From: Alicyclobacillus sacchari
Lineage (GTDB): Bacteria > Bacillota > Bacilli > Alicyclobacillales > Alicyclobacillaceae
NCBI RefSeq assembly: GCF_004366795.1
Contig: NZ_SORF01000001.1
Span: forward strand, 186,001 to 250,000
Direction: 5' to 3'
DNA: 64,000 nucleotides
Part shown: positions 25,844 to 35,057 of the stretch, piece after piece
How positions within the stretch are numbered: position 1 is the first letter of the stretch
How the letters are laid out: every line of letters starts with the position of its first letter
Made by a program: the position numbers and the translations under genes
Notes under the pieces: generated by a model
What the model was told of the DNA's origin: nothing
The model's input: the letters and a program-made list of their open reading frames with translations, nothing else
Database searches by the model: none

Positions 25844-25875
25844 GCCGTCAAATACCGATTTGGCGGCTTTTTTTT
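25844..25875 (+). terminator. Plus-strand intrinsic terminator with no gene upstream
   Basis: Ten-pair stem GCCGTCAAAT/ATTTGGCGGC (one G-U pair), four-base loop, then eight T. The strand is opposite to the flanking genes, so it may end a small antisense RNA. Confidence 0.65.
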
Positions 25876-25903
25876 GCGATTGGGGCAAACGTAAACGGAA
25901 CTT

Positions 25904-25917
25904 TAAGAATTCTCTTA
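25904..25917. promoter_or_regulatory. Shared 14-mer, possible response-regulator site (copy 1)
   Basis: TAAGAATTCTCTTA, an inverted repeat (TAAGA-ATTC-TCTTA), identical to 32108-32121 in front of the response regulator gene. Likely a binding site of that regulator; inference. Confidence 0.45.
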
Positions 25918-25965
25918 CCCTATACAGTGGAATTTCCATCTGGGAGATTAGATAACAAGCCCAAC

Positions 25966-26007
25966 AAAAAAACGGCGAACGGACACGATGCACCCTGTCC
26001 ATTCGCC
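25966..26007 (-). terminator. Intrinsic terminator of the oligopeptide importer operon
   Basis: On the minus strand a 12-position stem with one mismatch (GGCGAATGGACA paired with TGTCCGTTCGCC) is followed by seven T. It lies 31 bp after the stop of the last permease gene. Confidence 0.8.
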
Positions 26008-26037
26008 AAAGATGTGACTTGCTTTGTGAGAATGTAT

Positions 26038-26997
26038 TTACATGTTGTCAAAGCTGATGCGCGGATCGACCAAGCTATACAAAATATCCGCCAACAAATT
26101 ACCCACAATCGTGAGAACGCCCAAGAACATGGTCACACCGAGCAGTACAGGATAGTCAAGGGTTCCCGTAGCGTTCCAGTATAACAAGCCCATACCTGGA
26201 TAGTTGAAAATCTCCTCAATGAAGAGCGCACCAGCGAACAGCCCCGGAAACGAAAGGCCAAACAGTGTGATCTGCGGCAAAATGGAGTTGCGCAACACGT
26301 GACGGAACATCACTTGCGACTCCCGCAAACCCTTCGCCCGAGCAGTGCGGACATAGTCCAAAAGCAGCGTTTCACGAACAGATGATCGCATGTAGCGCGA
26401 ATACCCTGCCAAGGTAATCAGCGTCAAGGTTGCCGCAGGCAACACGAGGTGATGCAACCAGTCCGCGAAACCAGGATTTGGGTCCTGCGGATTCACCACG
26501 CCGCCTGAAGGGAACCAGTGCAATTCAATGGCAAAGAAGATGACGAGCAGAATGCCAAGCCAGAACGAAGGCATCGAGTAGAAGAAATAATTGAGAACCG
26601 AGACAATGTGATCAGCAATCGAGTTCTCAAAATACGCTTGAATCGTACCGATGGCCATCGCAAATAACTGTGCGAAAATCGTGGAAATAAGCACCAATGA
26701 CAGCGTGGTTGGCAAAGCATGCACAATGAGCGAAGTAACCGGTTGACTGTAATTGTATGAATAACCCAGATTCCCGCGAACGATATTGCCAAGCCAAATT
26801 AAATATTGCATGTAAAGCGGCTTATTCAGGCCGAGCGATGCGGACAGTGCGGCCGCGCGCTGCGCCGTATAGTGCTGACCCAGCATGATACGCACCGGAT
26901 CGCCTGGTACGATGTGAAGCAAGATAAATGAGATAATGGAGATACCCAGCAACGCCGGAATGGCCTCCATAATACGGCGGACAATATAACTCAGCAA
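26038..26997 (-). CDS. Oligopeptide ABC transporter permease (OppB/DppB type)
   Basis: 319 residues, six membrane spans. The N-terminus MLSYIVRRIMEAIPALLGIS and the cytoplasmic loop YVRTARAKGLRESQVMFRHV (EAA-like) with LRNSILPQITLFGLSFPGLF are standard for this family. Pairs with the product of the gene 64 bp upstream to form the peptide channel. Last gene before the operon terminator. Confidence 0.93.
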   Translation of the reverse strand: MLSYIVRRIMEAIPALLGISIISFILLHIVPGDPVRIMLGQHYTAQRAAALSASLGLNKPLYMQYLIWLGNIVRGNLGYSYNYSQPVTSLIVHALPTTLSLVLISTIFAQLFAMAIGTIQAYFENSIADHIVSVLNYFFYSMPSFWLGILLVIFFAIELHWFPSGGVVNPQDPNPGFADWLHHLVLPAATLTLITLAGYSRYMRSSVRETLLLDYVRTARAKGLRESQVMFRHVLRNSILPQITLFGLSFPGLFAGALFIEEIFNYPGMGLLYWNATGTLDYPVLLGVTMFLGVLTIVGNLLADILYSLVDPRISFDNM

Positions 26998-27061
26998 CGC
27001 GATTCACCTCGATTCTTCGAGCCTGGCCATATGCACATGGCTCGGCCAGGCAAATTTACGT

Positions 27062-27949
27062 TCAATCGGTACGCGTATCCAACGCGTGGCGGAGACCATC
27101 ACCGACAAAGTTCACGCAAAGTTCCGCAATGAGAATCAGAATTCCAGGCGGATATGTGAGCCACCAGGCGTTTTGGAAGATGTAGTTCATGGACGCCGAC
27201 AAATCTGCACCCCAGTTCGGAGCCGGTGGTGGCAAACCTAGTCCTAAGAATGATAGACCCGCAATGTTCAGAATGGAGTCAGCAACTGCAAAAGTCGTGG
27301 TGACCAAAACGGTGCCAATGAAGTTGGGCACCAAATACTTCAACATTAAACGCCAGGTGCGCACACCTGAGAGTAAAGCCGCTTCGACGTACGTTTCATT
27401 TTTGATCTTGAGCACTTCGCCGCGGACAATACGGCTGACCCCGAGCCAACTGGTCGCCGCGAGGACAAAAATCATCAGTCCTACGTTCGGTTTGAACGTC
27501 GCGTTCAAAAAGAGCAGGATGAAGATACTTGGGATTGACAGTAGAATATCGACAATCCGCATCAGTACCATGTCAATCCAACCGCCGACAAGTCCGCTGA
27601 CCATCCCGTATAGGGTACCAAACGCCATCGCCACAAAGGCAGATAAGAAGCCGACTTCGAGCGATGCCTGTCCGCCAACCATCATTCGTGCCAGCACGTC
27701 GTGACCAGCGTCGTCCGTACCTAATGGGTGAGCCCAACTTGGCGGTTGCAACAAGGCTGTAAAGTCGCCGTGCAGTGGATCCACATGGTAAATCATTGGC
27801 CCAATGAACGAGAATGCGAACAAAAGCACAATACCGATGAGACCGATCGCACTCATTGGGTAGCGCCAGAACCGCTTCCATGCACGCCAACGGTTTGATT
27901 CCGCCTTGGGTGCGACAGAGGCTTTGTTCACCTCGGTTTGTGTTACCAC
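27062..27949 (-). CDS. Oligopeptide ABC transporter permease (OppC/DppC type)
   Basis: 295 residues. Family features: N-terminal extension and first span, HPLGTDDAGHDVLARMMVGG, an EAA-like loop (ETYVEAALLSGVRTWRLMLK, then YLVPN) and LSFLGLGLPPPAPNWGADLS. Forms the membrane channel with the OppB-like subunit. Lies between the oppA-like gene and the OppB-like gene. Confidence 0.93.
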   Translation of the reverse strand: MVTQTEVNKASVAPKAESNRWRAWKRFWRYPMSAIGLIGIVLLFAFSFIGPMIYHVDPLHGDFTALLQPPSWAHPLGTDDAGHDVLARMMVGGQASLEVGFLSAFVAMAFGTLYGMVSGLVGGWIDMVLMRIVDILLSIPSIFILLFLNATFKPNVGLMIFVLAATSWLGVSRIVRGEVLKIKNETYVEAALLSGVRTWRLMLKYLVPNFIGTVLVTTTFAVADSILNIAGLSFLGLGLPPPAPNWGADLSASMNYIFQNAWWLTYPPGILILIAELCVNFVGDGLRHALDTRTD

Positions 27950-28031
27950 GGCTGCCCCTCCTTCCTCATTCGGCGATCCGCCTCACTGCGGATCGCCATC
28001 GTCATGTTGCGTCCTGTCTCAGACGCGGTTA

Positions 28032-29807
28032 TCACTTCGACATCCAAATATAGTTAAGCAAAGGGTACTCAGTCGTCGGATTGAGATATTCCGGCGTCGC
28101 ATTGTGCACATTGGGCGCCGCCACCGACAGGCTTGCCACGGCGTTGTTCCACAACACCGGCACCTGTTTGGAAACGTACTCTTCATACGCGAAGAATGCC
28201 TGTTGCGACGCTGCCTGCGAAGCCGCTGGTTCGGTCGTCTTTGCAATCAACTTGTCAAGCGTCGGATCATTGTATCCGAAGTTGTCAAGGCCGCCTGGCT
28301 CAAACAACTGTTCACCGGATGGGTACGATCCGCCATAGGTAATGCCGGTACCAGCTGCTGCAGCCCACTTGCCGGGTTGGCTGCTGTTATTCATGATGCC
28401 AAATTCCTCAGCCAGTTGTACAGGCTTCAATGTAACCACAACGCCAATTTGCTTCCAATCTTGTTGGATCAGCTCCATCATTTGCGTCGTGGACTCTCCG
28501 CCTGTCGGATACATCAGCTCAAATTCCAATGCCTGACCATTCTTCGTCATGACGCCGTTTTGCAGCTTCCAACCATCGGACTCGAGCAATTGCTTCGCCT
28601 TATTCAAATTAAACGGGAACAACGGCTTAGCCAGCTTCGGATCCAAGAACACGGTCTTCGGCGTCGCCGGAATCGGACCATACTGCGCCGGTGCATAGCC
28701 ATGGTAAATCTCATTATTGATGGTATTTTGATCAATCGCGTACTCCAGCGCTTGACGGACCTTCACATCGCTGAACGCAGCGTACATCGGCGATCCCTTT
28801 TGCTGGTTCAACTCGATGAAGTAATATCCGAAATTATACGCAGGAGTAATCACATCACCCGCTGATGTCAAGGCAGCCTTTGAACCGTATTGGGAAAGAT
28901 CCAAATAACCCAAATTGACATTGCCTGTCTTCAGCGCGGAGAACTCTGCATCCGAAGATGCTTCATACTGGAAGATCAACTTGTCGAGCGTACTCTTGTG
29001 ACCGCCGAAGGTCGGATTCGGCACAAGAGTCCAAGATTGACTGCTCTTGGCACTCACAAGTTTGAACGGACCATCGACAACCGTGAAAAACGACGGATTT
29101 GTCGCTTGTCTGCCCAGGTAGGCAATCTCTTGATTGATGTCGTTCGGATACTTATTCCAAGCGTGCTCAGGCAGAGCCGTCAATTGGCCAATGCCATTGT
29201 AGATAAACCATTGCTGGTTCACAGGCTTATTGAGCGTAATGGTAACGGTATATGGATTCGTCGCCACGACACTCTTCACATTGGACGGCACACCGCCCGA
29301 TCCGGCGTTATAATTCGGCCAAGGCGCCGGCGCACTCTTGCTATCCGTTGCCTTGATCAAATTGTAGTCCCAGACAACATCATTTGCAGTCACCGGCTTA
29401 CCATCGGACCACTTCCAGTTCTTTTTCAGGGAAATGGTGTACACGGTTCCTGCGGGATTGTACGTGATCTTGTCGGCAAAGCTGTTGTTGTAATCAACTT
29501 GATATTGGTTATTGATGTAGATCACGTTCGGATACATCTGTGTAACAAGCTGAGCATTGTAGATGCTGGCGTTACCTGCATTCTCAATGGGCAAATACCA
29601 CGTGATGTTGGTCGACGGCGGCAATGCGACCACCAGGGTCCCACCCTTTTGGACGTTGGCCGATCCGGTCGTTGTATTGCCTGCTCCGTTCCCGGTTGCT
29701 GGGGCAACGGGAGACGAGTTGTTCGCGGCCGCGCCGCACCCTGTGAGTGCACCAACAGACAGTGCGGTTGATAAACCTAATAGCGCAGCAACGTTCTGTT
29801 TCTTCAC
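28032..29807 (-). CDS. Oligopeptide ABC transporter substrate-binding lipoprotein (operon copy)
   Basis: 591 residues. Lipobox LTGC (Cys at about residue 24), an Asn/Thr/Gly-rich linker, then a family 5 binding domain with GGTLVVALPPSTNITWYLPI, WKWSDGKPVTANDVVWDYNL and VKVRQALEYAIDQNTI. Close paralogue of the product of 23857-25623. Sits in the operon between the ATPase genes and the permease genes. Confidence 0.92.
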   Translation of the reverse strand: MKKQNVAALLGLSTALSVGALTGCGAAANNSSPVAPATGNGAGNTTTGSANVQKGGTLVVALPPSTNITWYLPIENAGNASIYNAQLVTQMYPNVIYINNQYQVDYNNSFADKITYNPAGTVYTISLKKNWKWSDGKPVTANDVVWDYNLIKATDSKSAPAPWPNYNAGSGGVPSNVKSVVATNPYTVTITLNKPVNQQWFIYNGIGQLTALPEHAWNKYPNDINQEIAYLGRQATNPSFFTVVDGPFKLVSAKSSQSWTLVPNPTFGGHKSTLDKLIFQYEASSDAEFSALKTGNVNLGYLDLSQYGSKAALTSAGDVITPAYNFGYYFIELNQQKGSPMYAAFSDVKVRQALEYAIDQNTINNEIYHGYAPAQYGPIPATPKTVFLDPKLAKPLFPFNLNKAKQLLESDGWKLQNGVMTKNGQALEFELMYPTGGESTTQMMELIQQDWKQIGVVVTLKPVQLAEEFGIMNNSSQPGKWAAAAGTGITYGGSYPSGEQLFEPGGLDNFGYNDPTLDKLIAKTTEPAASQAASQQAFFAYEEYVSKQVPVLWNNAVASLSVAAPNVHNATPEYLNPTTEYPLLNYIWMSK

Positions 29808-29909
29808 TGAAGTTCCCCCTCTGATGTCAAACCCTTACCATGTATGATCCCAAAATTTGAACCTGTTCATGCACTGGCAACTACGAATTAGCATTCGCAA
29901 GACATTGCC

Positions 29910-30878
29910 TCAGCCATGCAAGTGACAAGCTACCCAATGTTCGGGATGTACCATAACAGGTTTGGGCATTTGCGAGCGACACACGTCCATCACGCGCGGA
30001 CAACGCGTGTGGAACGGACAGCCGGTCGGCGGATTCGCCGGGCTCGGTACGTCCCCTTGCAAAATGATGCGCTCGCGTCGTTTCACGCGCCGCGGCTCTG
30101 GGGCAGCCGACAGCAGCGCTTGTGTATACGGGTGCAGCGGATCGGCGTAAAGCGAAGACTTTGGCCCGTTTTCGACCATGTGGCCGAGGTACATCACGCC
30201 GACGCGATCACTGATGTGCCGCACGACCGCCAAGTTGTGCGAAATAAATAGGTAAGCGAGATTGAATTCGTGCTTCAAATCCATGAGCAGATTCAAAATC
30301 TGCGACTGAATCGACACGTCGAGAGCTGAAACGGCCTCGTCAGCGACGATGAGCTTTGGATTCAGGGCAAGCGCCCGAGCGATCCCGATGCGCTGGCGTT
30401 GCCCACCCGAAAACTCGTGCGGAAAACGCGTGATGTCCGTCCGCCTTAGACCGACCGTGTCAAGGAGCTGCGCAGCACGTTCAAACGCGTCGTCGCGCGA
30501 CAGCACCTTGTTGACGATAAGCGGCTCAGCAATGCTCTCACCGACGCTCATCTTCGGATTGAGTGAAGCGTACGGGTCCTGAAAGACCATTTGCGCATGC
30601 CGACGGCTCTCGCGCAACGCCGCGCCCTTCGCATGCGTGATGTCCTTCCCGTCGATCAAAATCTTGCCGTCAGTTGGCGTCGTCAGCCGCATGATCATGC
30701 GTCCCGTCGTCGACTTGCCGCAACCGGATTCACCGACGATCCCGAGCGTTTCGCCAGGCTTGACGTCGAAGGAGACCCCGTCCACCGCTCGCACGTGGCC
30801 CACTGTTCGCTTAAAAACGCCTGAGCGGATTGGAAAGTACTTTTTTAAATCTTTCACTTCCAACACATACTGGCTCAT
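29910..30878 (-). CDS. Oligopeptide ABC transporter ATPase (OppF/DppF type)
   Basis: 322 residues from the ATG after AAAGGAGGG; a 61-residue upstream extension overlaps the preceding gene and is rejected. Walker [12 protein letters not shown], signature FSGGQRQRIGIARALALNP, Walker B LIVADEAVSALD. The C-terminal oligopeptide-transporter extension has the cysteine cluster GCPFHTRCPRVMDVC that can hold an iron-sulfur cluster in relatives. Energises peptide uptake together with the OppD-type subunit encoded just upstream. Confidence 0.95.
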   Translation of the reverse strand: MSQYVLEVKDLKKYFPIRSGVFKRTVGHVRAVDGVSFDVKPGETLGIVGESGCGKSTTGRMIMRLTTPTDGKILIDGKDITHAKGAALRESRRHAQMVFQDPYASLNPKMSVGESIAEPLIVNKVLSRDDAFERAAQLLDTVGLRRTDITRFPHEFSGGQRQRIGIARALALNPKLIVADEAVSALDVSIQSQILNLLMDLKHEFNLAYLFISHNLAVVRHISDRVGVMYLGHMVENGPKSSLYADPLHPYTQALLSAAPEPRRVKRRERIILQGDVPSPANPPTGCPFHTRCPRVMDVCRSQMPKPVMVHPEHWVACHLHG

Positions 30879-30894
30879 GGTACCCCTCCTTTCT

Positions 30895-31869
30895 TCATGA
30901 AACGAGATCGCAACGAACCAGGTGGCCCGGTGCCACTTCGCGCAACTCTGGTGCCTTGTCGAAGCACGACGGCTGCGCCAATGGACAGCGCTCCGCGAAC
31001 CGGCAACCCTTCGGGAAGTTCGCCGCACTTGGAACCGTGCCCGGAATCGAATACAGGACATCTTTGTCCTCTTCGAGCGATGGAATGGAGTCCATCAATG
31101 CCCGCGTGTAGGGATGCTTCGGCTGTTCGAACACCGTATCGGCAGCGACACTTTCAACCACCTGACCGGCATACATGACGACGACGTGATCCGCCATATC
31201 AGCGACGACGCCGAGATCGTGTGTGATCATGATGATGGCCGTACCGGTCTCGTCACGCATTTTTTTCATGAGTTCAAGCACCTGTGCCTGAATGGTCACA
31301 TCGAGCGCCGTAGTTGGTTCGTCCGCGATCAGGAGCTTTGGCTCACAGATCATGGCCATCGCAATCATCACACGCTGGCGCAAACCACCCGACAACTGAT
31401 GCGGGAACTCGTGAATAATCTCATTAGCTCGCGGCACGCCGACAAATTTCAGCATTTCGACAGCCTTGTCCAAAGCCTGGCGTTTGTTCATCCCGCGGTG
31501 ACGCACCAAAATCTCGCTGATCTGCGTCCCAATCGTGAGGACGGGATTGAGTGCGGTCATCGGCTCCTGGAAAATCATCGAGATTTCACTGCCACGCATA
31601 TCGGACATCTGACGATCGCTAAGCTTCAAAAGATCCTTTCCGTTGAATAAGATCTCGCCGTTAACAATCTTGCCGCGTGGCTTCGGCACAAGGCGCATGA
31701 TAGAGAGTGATGTCATGCTCTTGCCGCAGCCCGACTCGCCGACGATGCAGACGATCTGTCCCTTCTGGACGTCGATGTCGATCCCGTCGACGGCGCGCAC
31801 CTCTGCGTGTTTGCTTACGAAATACGTTTTTAAATCGCGAATCGCGAGGAGCGGTTCCGCCATTGTCAT
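30895..31869 (-). CDS. Oligopeptide ABC transporter ATPase (OppD/DppD type)
   Basis: 324 residues, start [17 protein letters not shown] after GGGAGGGG. Walker [12 protein letters not shown], signature [15 protein letters not shown], Walker [13 protein letters not shown], and the C-terminal cysteine motif [15 protein letters not shown]. First gene of the importer operon; 16 bp separate it from the OppF-type gene. Confidence 0.95.
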   Translation of the reverse strand: MTMAEPLLAIRDLKTYFVSKHAEVRAVDGIDIDVQKGQIVCIVGESGCGKSMTSLSIMRLVPKPRGKIVNGEILFNGKDLLKLSDRQMSDMRGSEISMIFQEPMTALNPVLTIGTQISEILVRHRGMNKRQALDKAVEMLKFVGVPRANEIIHEFPHQLSGGLRQRVMIAMAMICEPKLLIADEPTTALDVTIQAQVLELMKKMRDETGTAIIMITHDLGVVADMADHVVVMYAGQVVESVAADTVFEQPKHPYTRALMDSIPSLEEDKDVLYSIPGTVPSAANFPKGCRFAERCPLAQPSCFDKAPELREVAPGHLVRCDLVS

Positions 31870-31975
31870 GCCCCTCCCATCTCTCTTCCGGCAATGTCAT
31901 GTCAAGTTTCGGAGTCCGTATGAAGAAACGTCGCAATTGCACGTCAGATTCCGAAAAATTGATTGAAGATTCGTT

Positions 31976-32005
31976 GGTATAGCGCAAATTTTAGCGGCGG
32001 CACAA
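31976..32005 (-). promoter_or_regulatory. Possible sigma-A promoter of the oligopeptide importer operon
   Basis: Minus strand: -35 TTGTGC (32000-32005), 18-bp spacer, -10 TATACC (31976-31981), about 107 bp before the OppD-type start codon. Confidence 0.4.
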
Positions 32006-32107
32006 GAGCTTGTAAAGGCGAGTGAAATCCACGCGAATCACGATTTTCCAGCGAATATGGACAAAAATCGCGCATTGACGCCCTTTTTGCACAGGTCCGA
32101 AGGAAGC

Positions 32108-32121
32108 TAAGAATTCTCTTA
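32108..32121. promoter_or_regulatory. Shared 14-mer, possible response-regulator site (copy 2)
   Basis: TAAGAATTCTCTTA, identical to 25904-25917, in the divergent region between the importer operon and the response regulator gene, 156 bp before the latter. The rest of this 408-bp region (31870-32277) holds the possible importer promoter and nothing else I can identify. Confidence 0.5.
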
Positions 32122-32277
32122 GTTTCACACGTTACGGCAGTAAATCTTACATACCTTGACGATACCAACCAGGTGCGTAGACCATGTTCATCCTGGCTTC
32201 GAGCGTCCTTCAAGCTAAGCGTGTACAATAAACATCATGAACGACCATCGCCTGCATATGGCGACAGGAGGGTACTC

Positions 32278-32967
32278 ATGCGCATCTTGCTCGTTGAAGA
32301 TGAAGCGCGGCTTGCGTCCGCACTCAAACAATTACTTAAAGAAAACCAGTACGCCGTGGACGCTGTGCACGATGGCGAATCAGGATATGACTTGGCACTC
32401 ACCGACAGTTACGACATTGTCATTCTCGACATCATGCTGCCAAAGATGAGCGGTATCGACATTCTTCGCGGCATGCGCGAAAACGGAGTACAAACCCCCG
32501 TCCTGCTCCTGACCGCGAAAGACACAGTCGAGGACCGGGTGACTGGACTCGATGCGGGTGCCGACGATTATCTGGTCAAACCGTTCGACAACAAAGAACT
32601 GCTCGCCCGCGTTCGCGCGCTTTCTCGCCGTACCGGTCAATTCAGCGGCTCGGATGCGATCGAGGCAGGTCCGTTTCGCCTTGATTTTAGCACCCGTACG
32701 GTAACTCGCAATGGGGAAGCATTGGCGCTGACAGCTAAGGAGTTCCAACTGCTCGAACTGTTCATGCGCAACCAGAACAAAGTGCTGTCAAAAGAGATCA
32801 TTCTCGACCGTGTGTGGGGACCTGATGCCGATGTGATTGGAAATGCGGTGGAGAATTACGTGCATTTCCTTCGCAAGAAAATCGACGAACCAGGTTCTGC
32901 ATCGTACATCGCCACCGTGCGCGGTGTAGGTTATCTGTTTCAACCCGATCCTTCCGATGCGCGCTGA
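32278..32967 (+). CDS. OmpR-family response regulator
   Basis: 229 residues, ATG after ACAGGAGGG. The receiver domain has the phosphorylated Asp51 (IVILDIMLP), acidic pair VEDE and Lys in DYLVKPFDNKE. The winged-helix DNA-binding domain starts near residue 125 (LTAKEFQLLELFMRNQNKVL, then IATVRGVGYLF). Paired with the histidine kinase that starts 30 bp later. The 14-mer upstream suggests autoregulation. Confidence 0.94.
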   Translation: MRILLVEDEARLASALKQLLKENQYAVDAVHDGESGYDLALTDSYDIVILDIMLPKMSGIDILRGMRENGVQTPVLLLTAKDTVEDRVTGLDAGADDYLVKPFDNKELLARVRALSRRTGQFSGSDAIEAGPFRLDFSTRTVTRNGEALALTAKEFQLLELFMRNQNKVLSKEIILDRVWGPDADVIGNAVENYVHFLRKKIDEPGSASYIATVRGVGYLFQPDPSDAR

Positions 32968-32997
32968 TGACTGCCGCAATGGGAAAGGAAGTGCCCT

Positions 32998-34293
32998 TTG
33001 TTTAGGCGACTTAGTCTTCGTTTGACGATGCTCTCCGTCGTGCTCTTGGTCGTACTCTACACCATCACCTCGGTCGCGGTGTATACGACCATTCGCAGTT
33101 TCGTCATGCGCAGTGTCGATTTCGGCCTGCGTGAAGCTGCCTACCGCGTGATGAACACAGCCGTGCTGACAGGCATCCCAAGCTTCGGATCGACCGGCTC
33201 ACCGCAAATCTACTTTTTACTTGTCGAAAACGGAAGCTTTAGCACGATACCCGACGCAACACTCGCCGCCCATATCAAACAGCGGCTCGACGCCGTCCAA
33301 AGCAATCAGGCGTTTTTCAACTACGCGTTCGAGGGTGAGCATTACCGCATATTTTACGTCCAACTGCCGACTCAAGGAGGCGGATCGCCGTATTTGGCAA
33401 CTTTGCTCGACGATTCGCAAACTGTTCATGTGCTGAGTGAGTTGCAGTCGGTGATTATTCTCGTCGGTGCCTTCGGCGTGTTCGGCGCGGCGCTTGTCGG
33501 ATTTATTCTGTCAGACAGGATGCTGCAACCGATTCGCCGTGCTTGGCAGCGACAGTTGGAGTTCGTGGCCGACGCCTCGCACGAGTTGCGCACACCGCTC
33601 GCAGTCATTCAATCCAATTTGGGTATCGTCATGGAACATACGGATCAAAGTGTGGAGGCGAATTTGGAATGGCTCAACAACGCGCATGGCGAAGCCAGAC
33701 GCCTGGCCAAATTGGTGCAAGATTTGCTCACATTGGCCCGATCCGACTCCGAACGCATGCCCATCGACCGCAAGCCGGTCAATTTGCGCGACCTGCTGCT
33801 GCACATCCAAGATCTTTACGAAACCATTGCCGAAATGAAAGGCATTCGTTTAACTGTGCAGGCAAATGAGCCGCTTGTCATTTTGGGAGATCGCGATCGA
33901 CTCCATCAGTTGCTCGTCATTCTGTTGGACAACGCCGTCAAGTTTACCGACGAGGGCGGCGAAATCGAATTGGCAGCGACGCGCAGCCGCAATCATGTGA
34001 CGCTCAGCGTCCGCGACACGGGGTTGGGGATTGCGAAAGAGCATTTGGAGCGGGTGTTCGACCGCTTCTTCACCGTCGATCCGTCGCGATCGCGCGAGCA
34101 GTCGAGCAAAGGCACAGGGCTTGGGCTGTCCATCGCAAGGTGGGTCGCAGAGGCGCACGGCGGACGCATTGGCATCTGGAGCGAAGGACTTGGCAAAGGG
34201 ACGACCGTGCGCGTCGAACTGCCCGTCAATTCGAGGCGCACGCCCACACTCACAGGGGCCGATCCGCGAGAGCCGTCTGGCAACGGACGATAA
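32998..34293 (+). CDS. Two-component sensor histidine kinase
   Basis: 431 residues from a TTG (GGAAAGGAAGTG upstream). Two membrane spans enclose a sensor loop of about 120 residues outside the cell. The dimerisation domain carries the phosphorylated His in FVADASHELRTPLAVIQ. The ATP-binding domain has VILLDNAVKFTDEGG, VRDTGLGIA and GTGLGLSIARWVAEAHGG. Its last 44 bp overlap the end of lipL on the other strand. Signal unknown; linked to the oligopeptide importer by position. Confidence 0.92.
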   Translation: MFRRLSLRLTMLSVVLLVVLYTITSVAVYTTIRSFVMRSVDFGLREAAYRVMNTAVLTGIPSFGSTGSPQIYFLLVENGSFSTIPDATLAAHIKQRLDAVQSNQAFFNYAFEGEHYRIFYVQLPTQGGGSPYLATLLDDSQTVHVLSELQSVIILVGAFGVFGAALVGFILSDRMLQPIRRAWQRQLEFVADASHELRTPLAVIQSNLGIVMEHTDQSVEANLEWLNNAHGEARRLAKLVQDLLTLARSDSERMPIDRKPVNLRDLLLHIQDLYETIAEMKGIRLTVQANEPLVILGDRDRLHQLLVILLDNAVKFTDEGGEIELAATRSRNHVTLSVRDTGLGIAKEHLERVFDRFFTVDPSRSREQSSKGTGLGLSIARWVAEAHGGRIGIWSEGLGKGTTVRVELPVNSRRTPTLTGADPREPSGNGR

Positions 34294-35053
34294 TGCCCTG
34301 TGCCGTGAAATACGGTTCGAGAAATTCGATCAGCGAACGCTTGGCCTGCGCACTGTCAAAGGGACGACGCATTCTTTCCTGCAACGTACTTGCTGCCTCG
34401 GGTTGGACGTCGACGGCGGCCCCGGTATAACCATAGAATCGATTGATGGCGGAAATGGCCTCAGTGATGTCGAGATCGATGGCGATGCAAGCATGGGCAA
34501 GGACGTATCCCGGATGGCGGGATGTGGTTCCAGCCAAACCGCCACGCCATGCTTGCGCAGTGCCGACGATTTTCTTGCCATCGATCTGAACGTTGTATCC
34601 ACCATCGCAGTAGCTCCCTGGCACCTCGCCTGTTGTGGCGGCTAGGCCAAGATGAACAAACCAGTCTATCAGCGGCTGACAGAGCAACCTGTAATACGCG
34701 TCTGTAGTGGCCTTCTCGTGCTGGCGCGGAAACATGACAGAGAAATTGAGCATGCCGATACCGTGCGGCACGGCAGTGCCGCCAGTGGATCGAACAAAGA
34801 TAGGCCAGCCTTCGTCTGCCATGGTGGCCATGGCGCGTTCCCCGTTTGCGCCGGCGATATCCCGCCGACTGACGACCAATCCCTGCACGGGCGCATGCCT
34901 CCATACACGAACGGTCGCTGCACGGGTGCCTTGCGCAACCTGCTTGGCAATTTCGTCGTCATGAAGAATATTGTTCAGTGGAGACTCAACCAGTTCGTCT
35001 GCAACAATTTCCAGTTCCATCGGCAACAAGGTTCGCCAGTCCGTGTTTCCCAT
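34250..35053 (-). CDS. lipL: Octanoyl-[GcvH]:protein N-octanoyltransferase / lipoate ligase family
   Basis: 267 residues from the ATG with CGAGGAG upstream; a longer frame would overlap the histidine kinase gene. Shows the biotin/lipoate protein ligase fold: VRSTGGTAVPHGIGMLNFS, then a Cys in SYCDGGYNVQIDGKKIVGTA where LipL/LipM enzymes have their acyl-accepting cysteine, and a conserved Lys in GKKIVG. It moves octanoyl groups between lipoyl domains in lipoate synthesis. LipM-like or plain ligase activity cannot be excluded. Confidence 0.78.
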   Translation of the reverse strand: MGNTDWRTLLPMELEIVADELVESPLNNILHDDEIAKQVAQGTRAATVRVWRHAPVQGLVVSRRDIAGANGERAMATMADEGWPIFVRSTGGTAVPHGIGMLNFSVMFPRQHEKATTDAYYRLLCQPLIDWFVHLGLAATTGEVPGSYCDGGYNVQIDGKKIVGTAQAWRGGLAGTTSRHPGYVLAHACIAIDLDITEAISAINRFYGYTGAAVDVQPEAASTLQERMRRPFDSAQAKRSLIEFLEPYFTAQGIIVRCQTALADRPL

Positions 35054-35057
35054 GAAG

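Larger units (their letters stand above)
25624..26037. other. 414-bp intergenic region upstream of the second oppA-like gene
   Basis: Contains a plus-strand hairpin with T8 (25844-25875) not linked to any gene, the 14-mer TAAGAATTCTCTTA (25904-25917) shared with the response-regulator promoter region, and the minus-strand terminator of the importer operon (25966-26007). I could not place a convincing promoter for the downstream gene. Confidence 0.6.
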
